Source: a bacterium
GTDB lineage: Bacteria; Bacillota_I; Bacilli_A; RF39; UBA660
Length of the DNA: 20,251 bases
Direction of reading: 5' to 3'
Assembly (NCBI GenBank): GCA_029012525.1
Contig: JAQXMG010000021.1
Coordinates: 1-20,251 of the forward strand
Positions 13,669-20,251 of the stretch are shown here, in pieces; positions within the stretch are counted from its first letter, which is position 1, and each line of letters begins with the position of its first letter. The position numbers and the translations under genes were made by a program. Under the pieces are notes generated by a model. That model was not told the DNA's origin and ran no database searches. It saw nothing but the letters and a program-made list of their open reading frames with translations.

Positions 13669-14747
13669 TACTTACTAAAATTTGTATAAAAAACTTTAGA
13701 AATATTGAAGACTTAGAGCTAAGTTTAAATAAAAATATTAATATTTTTATAGGTAATAATGCTCAAGGAAAAACTAGTATTTTAGAAAGCATTTATGTTT
13801 TAGCACTTACGAAAGCATCTAAAAGTTTAGAAGAGGATAATTTAATTAGAAAAGATTGTGAGATTTCTAAAATATCTGGAATGATAAAAAAAGGAAATAT
13901 TAATAAAAAATTAGAAATTATTCTAACAAAAACTGATAAGAAATTAAAAGTAAATAATACTGAAGAAAAAAAAATATCTAATTATATTTCAAATTTAAAT
14001 GTCATTATGTTTACGCCAGAAGATTTGGATATTATTAAAAAATCTCCAAATGTTAGAAGAAATCTTTTAAATATTGAATTATGTCAATTATTTTCTAATT
14101 ATATGAGAGTTTTAAATGAGTATAATAAACTTTTAAAAATAAGAAATGAATATTTGAAAAAAGATTTAAAAAATATTGATAGGACTTATCTTAATATTAT
14201 AACTGATAAACTTATTGAAAGAGCAATTGTTATTATGGATTATAGAGAAAAATATCTTGAAAATATTAATGCTTCAATTGAAAATATCTATAAAAAAATA
14301 ATGAAAAGTGATGGTTTAAAAGTTATATATGAAAAAAGTATTAAAGAAACAACTAAAGATGAAATAAAAAAACTATATAATGATAATTTTTATAATGAAT
14401 TAAATAAAAAAATGACTCTTTTTGGTCCTCATAGAGATGATTTATCTTTTTATTTAGATGATTTAAATCTTAAATTATATGGTTCACAAGGACAGCAAAG
14501 GATTGCAATACTTTCGTTTAAATTAGCAGAAATAAATCTTTTTAAAGAGATTAATCATAGTTAACCGGTTGTGTTACTTGATGATATTTTTAGTGAATTA
14601 GATATTGAAAAAAGAAATAATTTAATTAAATTTATAAAATCAAATATTCAATTTATTATAACAACAACAGATATTAAAAATATTAGTGATAAAATTATTG
14701 ATAAAGCTAGTGTTTTTAAAATAAAAAATGGAAAAATAAATAGATAG
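13665..14747 (+). pseudogene. recF: recF (DNA replication/repair ATPase) with one in-frame TAA before Walker B
   Basis: RecF is an SMC-like ATPase that helps load RecA at single-strand gaps. The N-terminus MILTKICIKNFRNIEDLEL, Walker A GNNAQGKTS (residues 30-38) and signature GSQGQQR (273-279) are intact. At codon 300 there is a TAA (14562-14564) in place of a sense codon. The same frame then continues with PVVLLDDIFSELD (Walker B and D-loop) and 60 codons in all, ending at TAG 14745-14747. Restored, the protein would be 360 residues, the normal size. A protein ending at the TAA would lack Walker B and should not hydrolyse ATP. A single change from AAA, CAA or GAA explains it; a sequencing error or readthrough is possible too. 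Its start has no ribosome-binding site of its own (see 13639-13668). Confidence 0.88.
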
Positions 14748-14757
14748 GAGAGTAGTT

Positions 14758-16680
14758 ATGGAAGAAAAAGAACAAGTATATGATTCATCAGCAATTCAAG
14801 TACTTGAAGGCTTAGAAGCTGTAAGAAAAAGACCTGGTATGTATATTGGTACAACTGGAAGTAGAGGATTACATCATTTGGTATGGGAAATTGTTGATAA
14901 TGCGATAGATGAAGCTTTAGCAGGATATTGTAATACTATCGAAGTTGTTATTGAAAAAAATAATATTATAACAGTTAAAGATAACGGTAGAGGAATACCA
15001 GTTGATATTCATCCAAAAACAGGAAAATCAACAGTTGAGACAGTTTATACAGTGCTTCATGCTGGTGGTAAATTTGGTGGTGGGGGATATAAGGTATCTG
15101 GAGGACTTCATGGTGTTGGAGCAAGTGTAGTTAATGCTTTATCTTTATGGTTAGAGGTTAAAGTATATAAAAATGGTAATGTTTATTATCAAAGATTTAA
15201 AAATGGTGGTCATCCAGAGGAACAATTAAAAATAATAGATAGTTGTGATCCAAATAAAACTGGAACAACTGTAAGATTTAAACCAGATCCAGAGGTATTT
15301 GAAGAAACTACAATATTTGATTATGAAACTTTAAAGAAAAGAATAAGAGAACTTGCATTCTTAAATAAGGGATTAAGACTTATTTTAATAGATGAAAGAG
15401 AAGATAATAAAAAAGAAGAATTTATGTATGAAGGTGGCATCAGAGAATACGTTAAAATGATCAATGAAAATAAAGAACCTATTCATGAAACAATAGTTGA
15501 TGTATCTGGTGTTGATAATAATATTTCAATTGAAGTTGCTATGCAGTATAATTCTTCATATAATTCATGCATTTATTCATTTGTTAACAATATAACAACA
15601 CCTGAGGGGGGTACTCATGAAGATGGTGTAAGACTAGCTCTTACAAGAATTTTAAATAAATATGCTACTGCTAATGGATTTTTAAAAGAAAAAGACGATA
15701 GTTTACTTGCAGATGATGTTAAAGAAGGATTAACAATGATTGTATCATGTAAACATCCTAATCCTCAGTTTGAAGGTCAAACTAAAACAAAACTTGGAAA
15801 TATTGAGGTAAGAGCAATAGCAAGTAAAATTTTTGGTGAAGGATTAGAAAGATTTTTAATGGAAAATCCTAATGAAGCTAAGATTATTATTGAAAAAGCA
15901 ATAACTGCAGGTCATGCAAGAGTTGCTGCTAAAAGAGCTCGTGAAATGACTAGAAGAAAAGGCGATTTAGATGTTACTAATTTCTATGGAAAGTTATCTG
16001 ATTGTAAAAGTAAGGATTCAAAAGAATGTGAAATATTCTTAGTCGAAGGGGATTCTGCCGGAGGTAGTGCAATAAAGGGAAGAAATTCTATGACTCAAGC
16101 TATTCTTCCTTTAAGAGGTAAGATTTTAAATGTTGAAAAGGCAAGACTTGATAGAGCTTTAGCAAACGAAGAAATAAGAACAATTATTACTGCTTTTGGT
16201 ACAGGAATTGGTGAAGAATTTGATTTATCGAAATTAAGATATGACAAGATAATAATCATGACCGATGCCGATGTTGATGGATCTCATATTAGAGTTTTAT
16301 TATTAACATTATTCTATAGATTCTTTAGACCTATTGTTGAAGCAGGACATGTTTATGCTGCTCAACCACCTTTATATGTTATAAAACATGGTAAAACTAT
16401 TAAATATGTTCTTGATGAGAATGAAAGAGATGAATATCTAAAAACACTTTCTCCAAATACAAAATACGATATTATGCGTATGAAAGGTTTAGGAGAAATG
16501 GATGCGGAAGAACTTAATGAAACAACTATGGATATTGAAAAAAGAACATTAAGACAAATAACTGTTGAAGATGCAATTGAAGCTGATGATATATTTAATA
16601 AACTTATGGGTGAAGATGTCGAACCTAGAAGGGAATTTATAGAAAAAAATGCAACATATGTTTGCAATTTAGATGTGTAG
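14758..16680 (+). CDS. gyrB: DNA gyrase subunit B
   Basis: GyrB supplies the ATPase of gyrase, which introduces negative supercoils. The GHKL ATP site is seen in EIVDNAIDEALAGYC (catalytic Glu44, Asn48), DNGRGIPVD and GGLHGVGASVVNALS. The TOPRIM metal site has EGDSAGGSAIKGR and DADVDGSHIRVLLLTLFYR. The C-terminus ends ENATYVCNLDV in place of the usual form, which is almost the same. The 640 residues are normal. AGGAG (14746-14750) overlaps the recF stop, so it is co-transcribed with recF. The gyrA start follows 10 bases after the stop. I see no unusual codon use or breaks. Confidence 0.99.
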   Translation: MEEKEQVYDSSAIQVLEGLEAVRKRPGMYIGTTGSRGLHHLVWEIVDNAIDEALAGYCNTIEVVIEKNNIITVKDNGRGIPVDIHPKTGKSTVETVYTVLHAGGKFGGGGYKVSGGLHGVGASVVNALSLWLEVKVYKNGNVYYQRFKNGGHPEEQLKIIDSCDPNKTGTTVRFKPDPEVFEETTIFDYETLKKRIRELAFLNKGLRLILIDEREDNKKEEFMYEGGIREYVKMINENKEPIHETIVDVSGVDNNISIEVAMQYNSSYNSCIYSFVNNITTPEGGTHEDGVRLALTRILNKYATANGFLKEKDDSLLADDVKEGLTMIVSCKHPNPQFEGQTKTKLGNIEVRAIASKIFGEGLERFLMENPNEAKIIIEKAITAGHARVAAKRAREMTRRKGDLDVTNFYGKLSDCKSKDSKECEIFLVEGDSAGGSAIKGRNSMTQAILPLRGKILNVEKARLDRALANEEIRTIITAFGTGIGEEFDLSKLRYDKIIIMTDADVDGSHIRVLLLTLFYRFFRPIVEAGHVYAAQPPLYVIKHGKTIKYVLDENERDEYLKTLSPNTKYDIMRMKGLGEMDAEELNETTMDIEKRTLRQITVEDAIEADDIFNKLMGEDVEPRREFIEKNATYVCNLDV

Positions 16681-16689
16681 GAGGTATAT

Positions 16690-19131
16690 ATGGATAATTT
16701 AGAAAAAAATAATATAGTAAAAGAAGTAAAAGACTCTTTCTTAGATTATTCAATGAGTGTTATTGTAGCTCGTGCACTTCCTGATTTAAGAGATGGATTA
16801 AAACCAGTTCACAGAAGAATTTTATATTCTATGTATGAATCTGGTTATACTCCTGATAAACCACATAAAAAAAGTGCTAGAATAGTCGGAGATGTTATGG
16901 GTAAATATCATCCTCATGGTGATAGTTCAATTTATGAAGCTATGGTTAGAATGGCTCAAGATTTTTCTTATCGTTATATGTTAGTTGATGGTCATGGTAA
17001 CTTTGGTAATATTGAAGGATATGGAGCAGCAGCAATGCGTTATACTGAATCAAGACTTTCTAAGATATCACTTGAACTTTTAAGAAATATTAACAAAGAT
17101 ACTGTTGATTTTGAGCCAAACTTTGATGAATCTGAACAAGAACCAAAAGTATTACCATCAAGGTTTCCTAATATTTTAGTTAATGGAACAATGGGAATTG
17201 CTGTTGGTATGGCAACAAATATTCCACCACATAATTTGGGAGAAGTAATTGATGGATGTGTTGCTTATATTGATAATCCAGATATTGATGTAAATGGACT
17301 TATGAAATTTATTAAAGGACCAGATTTTCCAACAGGAGCAACAATTTTAGGAAATAGTGGAATTAAAAAAGCTTATGAAACAGGTAGAGGTAGTATAACA
17401 ATAAGAAGTAAAGCAACAATAGAGGAAAAAAATGGTAAACATTATATTGTAATAAACGAAGTTCCTTATGGTATTAATACTATGGAATTAAAAAATAAAG
17501 TTGCTGAGCTTGTTCATAATAAAACAATAGATGGTATAACTGATTATCATTCTGATTTAAAAGACGGCATAAAAATAACCATTAGTTTAAAGAAAGATGC
17601 TAATCCTCAAGTTATATTAAATAAATTATATAAACATACAGCATTTCAAACAACTTATGGAATTATATTTTTAATGTTGGATCAAGGAGTACCAAAAACA
17701 TTAGGATTAAAAGATATAATATCAAAATATATTGATTTTCAAAGAGAAATTATTATTAGAAGAACAAAATTTGATTTAAATAAAGCTCAAGCTAGAGTAC
17801 ATATTTTAGAGGGATTAAAAATAGCTTTAGATCATATTGATGAAGTAATAAAATTAATTAGAGAATCTAAATCTGATGAAGATGCTAAAGCTGGGTTGAT
17901 GTCAAAATTTGGTTTAACTGATTTACAATCTGACGCTATATTAGAAATGAAATTGCGACGTTTGACTGGATTAGAAAGAGATAAAATAGAAAATGAATTA
18001 CAAGAGTTATTAAAATTAATTGAAGAATTAAATTCTATTTTAGCAAGTGACGCTAAAGTATTAGAAATTATAAAAAATGAATTACTTGAAATAAAAGAAA
18101 AATATGCAGATGAACGTCGTACCAATATTGATATGACTGCAATTGATTATATTGAAGATGAATCATTAATTCCTAATGAAAAAATAATGATTTCATTAAC
18201 AAGTAAAGGATATATTAAAAGATTATTAGTAAATACTTATAAATCTCAAAATAGGGGTGGTGTTGGTATTAAAGGAATGACTACTAATGAGGAAGACTAT
18301 GTTGAACATTTAGTTACCTGTGATTCTCATGATTATTTATTATTTTTTAGTAATTTAGGTAAGGTTTATCGTATTAAAGGTTATGAAATACCAGAATTTA
18401 GTAGGCAATCTAAAGGAATTCCAATAATAAATTTATTGTCTTTAGAAAAAAATGAAACTATTAATTCAATTGTTTCATATTCTGAAACAATTGAAGATAG
18501 ACCACATAGTTTGATATTCTTTACAAAAAATGGATTAGTTAAAAGAACTGTAATTGATGAATTTGAACTTATAAGAAAAACTGGAAAACTTGCTATTTCT
18601 TTAAAAGATAATGACGAATTAATAAGTGTTAGAAAAACAAATGGCAATAATGAAGTAATTATGGCATCAAATACTGGAAGAATGGTAAGATTTAATGAAA
18701 ATGAAGTTCGTTTAATGGGTAGATCTGCTTCGGGAGTTAAAGGTATTGATATAAAATCAGATGAAAAAGTAATTGGAGCAGAAATTGTTAATAACGATCA
18801 AAAGATACTAATTGTTACTGAAAAAGGATATGGTAAAAAGACAAATGTTGAAGAATATCGTTTAACTCATAGAGGCAGTAAAGGTGTTAAAGGATTAAAT
18901 ATAACTGATAAAAATGGTTATATTATAGCATTTAAATCAACAAATGGAGATGAAGATGCAATCATAACAACAAATAATGGCATAGTAATAAGGTTAGATG
19001 TTGATAAAATATCGACTTTAAAGAGAAATACTCAAGGTGTTAGATTAATATCATTAAAAGATAATCAAATTGTTACAACGGTTACATTAACTGCTAAAGA
19101 ACAAGAAGAAACAGAAGAAACTAATGAATAA
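16690..19131 (+). CDS. gyrA: DNA gyrase subunit A
   Basis: GyrA cuts and rejoins DNA in gyrase. The catalytic tyrosine is Tyr118 in AAAMRYTESRLS. The quinolone-determining region reads HPHGDSSIYEAMVRMAQ, with Ser79 and Glu83 at the positions of E. coli Ser83 and Asp87, the usual quinolone-sensitive state for Gram-positives. The C-terminal beta-pinwheel has about six blades; its GyrA box is QNRGGVG (520-526), whereas the usual form is Q-x-R-G-G-K/R-G, so a basic residue is replaced by Val525. The 813 residues are typical. The ribosome-binding site GGAGG includes the gyrB stop, so the pair is coupled. The gene is followed by a parS-type palindrome starting 5 bases after the stop. Confidence 0.98.
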   Translation: MDNLEKNNIVKEVKDSFLDYSMSVIVARALPDLRDGLKPVHRRILYSMYESGYTPDKPHKKSARIVGDVMGKYHPHGDSSIYEAMVRMAQDFSYRYMLVDGHGNFGNIEGYGAAAMRYTESRLSKISLELLRNINKDTVDFEPNFDESEQEPKVLPSRFPNILVNGTMGIAVGMATNIPPHNLGEVIDGCVAYIDNPDIDVNGLMKFIKGPDFPTGATILGNSGIKKAYETGRGSITIRSKATIEEKNGKHYIVINEVPYGINTMELKNKVAELVHNKTIDGITDYHSDLKDGIKITISLKKDANPQVILNKLYKHTAFQTTYGIIFLMLDQGVPKTLGLKDIISKYIDFQREIIIRRTKFDLNKAQARVHILEGLKIALDHIDEVIKLIRESKSDEDAKAGLMSKFGLTDLQSDAILEMKLRRLTGLERDKIENELQELLKLIEELNSILASDAKVLEIIKNELLEIKEKYADERRTNIDMTAIDYIEDESLIPNEKIMISLTSKGYIKRLLVNTYKSQNRGGVGIKGMTTNEEDYVEHLVTCDSHDYLLFFSNLGKVYRIKGYEIPEFSRQSKGIPIINLLSLEKNETINSIVSYSETIEDRPHSLIFFTKNGLVKRTVIDEFELIRKTGKLAISLKDNDELISVRKTNGNNEVIMASNTGRMVRFNENEVRLMGRSASGVKGIDIKSDEKVIGAEIVNNDQKILIVTEKGYGKKTNVEEYRLTHRGSKGVKGLNITDKNGYIIAFKSTNGDEDAIITTNNGIVIRLDVDKISTLKRNTQGVRLISLKDNQIVTTVTLTAKEQEETEETNE

Positions 19132-19135
19132 AAAT

Positions 19136-19167
19136 AATAGCAATGTTCCACGTGGAACATTGCTATT
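19136..19167. promoter_or_regulatory. parS: parS-like site 1 inside a 32-base perfect palindrome
   Basis: The core TGTTCCACGTGGAACA (19144-19159) is the palindromic form of the Bacillus parS consensus TGTTNCACGTGAAACA, bound by ParB/Spo0J. The palindrome extends a further 8 bp each side with AATAGCAA/TTGCTATT. It starts 5 bases after the gyrA stop, so the RNA hairpin may also act as the gyrA terminator, although the T run after it is poor. Confidence 0.8.
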
Positions 19168-19195
19168 TATTAAAAAATTATATTTTCATAAATAA

Positions 19196-19233
19196 AACTA
19201 TTATAATGTTCCACGTGGAACATTATAATAGTT
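19196..19233. promoter_or_regulatory. parS: parS-like site 2 inside a 38-base perfect palindrome
   Basis: The same core at 19207-19222, extended by 11 bp each side with arms AACTATTATAA/TTATAATAGTT, which differ from those of sites 1, 3 and 4. It is 63 bases from site 1, centre to centre, in non-coding DNA. Confidence 0.8.
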
Positions 19234-19314
19234 ATTAATTTTTATTTATAATATAATTTGTTTATAAATTACATATAATCTAATTTATTTAAATTAAAAT
19301 ATTTATAAATATGT

Positions 19315-19340
19315 AACAATGTTCCACGTGGAACATTGTT
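19315..19340. promoter_or_regulatory. parS: parS-like site 3 inside a 26-base perfect palindrome
   Basis: The same core at 19320-19335, extended by 5 bp each side (AACAA/TTGTT). It lies 16 bases upstream of the -35 box of the SRP RNA promoter, so bound ParB could affect that promoter. The 160 bases around sites 2 and 3 hold nothing else I can identify. Confidence 0.8.
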
Positions 19341-19356
19341 TATTATTATATTTTAA

Positions 19357-19385
19357 TTGACAAAACCACAACAATAATGTAAGAT
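19357..19385 (+). promoter_or_regulatory. Promoter of the SRP RNA gene
   Basis: TTGACA (19357-19362), 17 bases, TAAGAT (19380-19385). The start site predicted 6-8 bases downstream coincides with the 5' end of the RNA helix at 19391-19393. Confidence 0.7.
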
Positions 19386-19390
19386 TTACA

Positions 19391-19470
19391 TTGTGCAACA
19401 CAAATGTTAGAACCAGGTCAGAATCGGAAGATAGCAGCCTTAATATCCTCTTTGTGTGTGCACTTTTTTT
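19391..19470 (+). ncRNA. ffs: Signal recognition particle RNA (small, 4.5S type)
   Basis: The conserved Ffh-binding domain is plain: GGTCAGAATCGGAAGATAGC then AGCC, with the GGAA tetraloop closed by ATC/GAT and the symmetric loop strands GGTCAG and AGCAGCC. The outer ends GTGCA-A-CACAAA and TTTGTG-T-GTGCAC pair to form the long hairpin, and seven T follow directly as a terminator. It is about 75-80 nt, so it lacks the Alu domain present in the roughly 270-nt Bacillus RNA. With Ffh it directs membrane proteins to SecYEG. Location next to tadA is common in this phylum. Confidence 0.92.
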
Positions 19471-19480
19471 GAGGTAAATT

Positions 19481-19888
19481 ATGGAAGAAAAATATATTAA
19501 TAAATTATTATTTGCTTGTAGTAAAGCAATAAAAAAAGGAAACATACCAATAAGTGCATTAATTGTAAAAGATAATAAAATTATTTCTATTGCTTATAAT
19601 AAAAAAGAAACAAGCAAGATATCTATAGATCATGCTGAAATTTTAGCAATAAAAAAAGCTTGTAAAAAATTAAAAACATGGAGGTTGGATGATTGTATTT
19701 TATATACAACTTTAAAACCTTGTATGATGTGTGAAGGAGCAATAGTTGAGTCTAGAATAAAAAAAGTGTATTATTTATTAGATTCAAAGTATTATAAAAA
19801 AAATGAATTGATTGATTACGAACAAATTAAATTGGATAATAATTATGAGCAATTATTAAAAAAATTTTTTAATGATATTAGAAAATAG
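19481..19888 (+). CDS. tadA: tRNA-specific adenosine deaminase TadA
   Basis: TadA converts A34 to inosine in tRNA-Arg(ACG) so that it reads CGU, CGC and CGA. The zinc site and proton shuttle are H51-A-E53 (DHAEILAI) and P80-C81-M-M-C84 (LKPCMMCEGAIVESRIKKVYY). The N-terminus NIPISALIVKDNKIIS matches the family. At 135 residues it is somewhat short, and the usual G-A-x-D-x-K-x-G-A motif after the strand is replaced by LLDSKYYKKNELIDYEQ. The RBS is TGAGGT (19470-19475), immediately after the SRP RNA terminator T-run; no separate promoter is visible, so it may depend on readthrough. A parS-like palindrome covers its stop codon. Confidence 0.92.
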   Translation: MEEKYINKLLFACSKAIKKGNIPISALIVKDNKIISIAYNKKETSKISIDHAEILAIKKACKKLKTWRLDDCILYTTLKPCMMCEGAIVESRIKKVYYLLDSKYYKKNELIDYEQIKLDNNYEQLLKKFFNDIRK

Positions 19889-19917
19889 AAATGTTCCACG
19901 TGGAACATTTCTATTTT
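19882..19917. promoter_or_regulatory. parS: parS-like site 4 inside a 36-base perfect palindrome
   Basis: Core TGTTCCACGTGGAACA at 19892-19907, extended by 10 bp each side (AAAATAGAAA/TTTCTATTTT). It includes the tadA stop TAG (19886-19888) and is followed by a T-rich stretch (TTTTATTT), so it could also terminate the tadA transcript. Confidence 0.8.
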
Positions 19918-19919
19918 AT

Positions 19920-20101
19920 TTAACCAAAAATATAACAAGTTCTAAAAAATGTTCTGTTAATACAAAAAAACGAAGAAAATTGCCAATTATTTCCCGGGAA
20001 ATAATTTAGGTTGCAATTATAAAAAAATTTTAAATTATTTTATATTAATTTTGTTTTTAACAATATCGTTAATATTTAATATTATAATCATATAAAATTA
20101 A
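19920..20101. repeat. Tandem repeat unit 1 (182 bases) with a Noc-type site
   Basis: This non-coding unit starts TAACCAAAAATATAACAAG (from 19921) and repeats almost unchanged from 20102. It contains, in order, TGTTAATAC, the Noc-type palindrome, GGTTGCAAT, and TTAACAATATCGTTAA (20057-20072), an imperfect inverted pair of the origin's TTGTTAA motif. No open reading frame of note occurs in it. Its edges are set only by where similarity to unit 2 begins. Confidence 0.85.
19989..20002. promoter_or_regulatory. NBS: Noc binding site-like palindrome 1
   Basis: ATTTCCCGGGAAAT is identical to the binding-site consensus of Noc, the ParB paralogue that blocks division over the nucleoid in Bacillus. Perfect pairing continues 4 bp outward on both sides (19985-20006). 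GC-rich CCCGGG is rare in this sequence, and both occurrences found are in these repeats. Confidence 0.8.
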
Positions 20102-20251
20102 TTAACCAAAAATATAACAAGTTCTAAAAAATGTATTGTTAATACAAAAAAGTGGAGAAAATCGTCAATTATTTCCCGGGAAATAATTTAGGTTGCAATA
20201 TAAATAAATTTTAAATTATCTTATATTAATTTTGTTTTTAACAATATTGTT
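20102..20251. repeat. Tandem repeat unit 2, cut by the window end
   Basis: About 90% identical to unit 1, with scattered substitutions before the Noc-type site (GTTCTGTT versus GTATTGTT; AAACGAAG versus AAGTGGAG) and a 1-base length change after it. The inverted motif here reads TTAACAATATTGTT at the very end of the window, apparently a perfect pair if AA follows. The array probably continues to the right. Confidence 0.85.
20171..20184. promoter_or_regulatory. NBS: Noc binding site-like palindrome 2
   Basis: ATTTCCCGGGAAAT again, with the same 4-bp palindromic extension (20167-20188), exactly 182 bases from site 1. The palindrome and its right flank (through GGTTGCAAT) are unchanged between units while the left flank has diverged, which suggests the site is under selection. 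Confidence 0.8.

Noticed and set aside
16362..16667. Antisense frames within gyrB and gyrA (also 17832-18125 and 18381-18647)
   Set aside because: Serine/isoleucine-rich mirror images of gyrase; nothing supports translation.
19303..19545. Open frame of 80 codons on the minus strand
   Set aside because: It runs across a parS palindrome, the SRP RNA and the start of tadA, so it is not a gene.
1..20251. Mycoplasma-type genetic code (TGA as tryptophan)
   Set aside because: TGA ends several genes at the expected positions, and conserved tryptophans are encoded by TGG.

Overview
This window is a chromosomal replication-origin region from a very AT-rich, low-GC Gram-positive bacterium. The gene order rpmH-rnpA-yidC-jag-mnmE-mnmG-rsmG running left and dnaA-dnaN-...-recF-gyrB-gyrA running right is the classic Bacillota origin layout. 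Two short palindromes near the right end match the ParB target (parS) and the Noc target known from Bacillus, and there is a ComK-family gene, so the class Bacilli is favoured; a gut-type uncultured lineage is a guess. TGA is used as a stop (for example at 3677-3679 and 11073-11075) and tryptophan is TGG in the proteins examined, so the code is the standard bacterial one, not the Mycoplasma code.

Left arm (1-7195, read mostly leftward). The window opens with the last 29 codons and the right end of an IS3-family element, lying directly beyond the end of rsmG, where noc and parAB genes often sit in Bacilli. Then come rsmG and mnmG (overlapping), an unrecognised pentapeptide-like gene on the opposite strand wedged between mnmG and mnmE, then mnmE, jag/khpB, yidC, rnpA and rpmH. 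The group covers tRNA wobble-uridine modification (MnmE/MnmG), 16S rRNA methylation, RNase P, membrane insertion and ribosomal protein L34.

Origin (7196-9084). The 377-base space before dnaA and the 141-base space between dnaA and dnaN are packed with TTATTAACA/TTGTTAA motifs instead of the usual DnaA box TTATCCACA. The DnaA protein carries substitutions (N423, A425) at positions that normally read the DnaA box. I infer that box and reader have changed together.

Right arm (9085-19131, read rightward). After dnaN comes an insertion relative to the usual dnaN-recF order: a CmpB-like membrane protein and a membrane glycosyltransferase (4-base overlap), a Bax-inhibitor-1 family protein, and comK. 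comK has its frame broken at a run of ten A, and recF has one in-frame TAA just before its Walker B motif; both are otherwise full length. recF appears to be translated by coupling to a 9-codon upstream ORF. gyrB and gyrA follow and look intact.

Right end (19132-20251). Four perfect copies of TGTTCCACGTGGAACA, each inside a larger perfect palindrome with its own different flanking arms, surround the SRP RNA gene and tadA. They are followed by a tandem repeat with a period of about 182 bases, each unit holding one Noc-type site ATTTCCCGGGAAAT and a DnaA-box-like inverted pair; the array runs off the window. This cluster of segregation, nucleoid-occlusion and replication signals is the most unusual part of the window.
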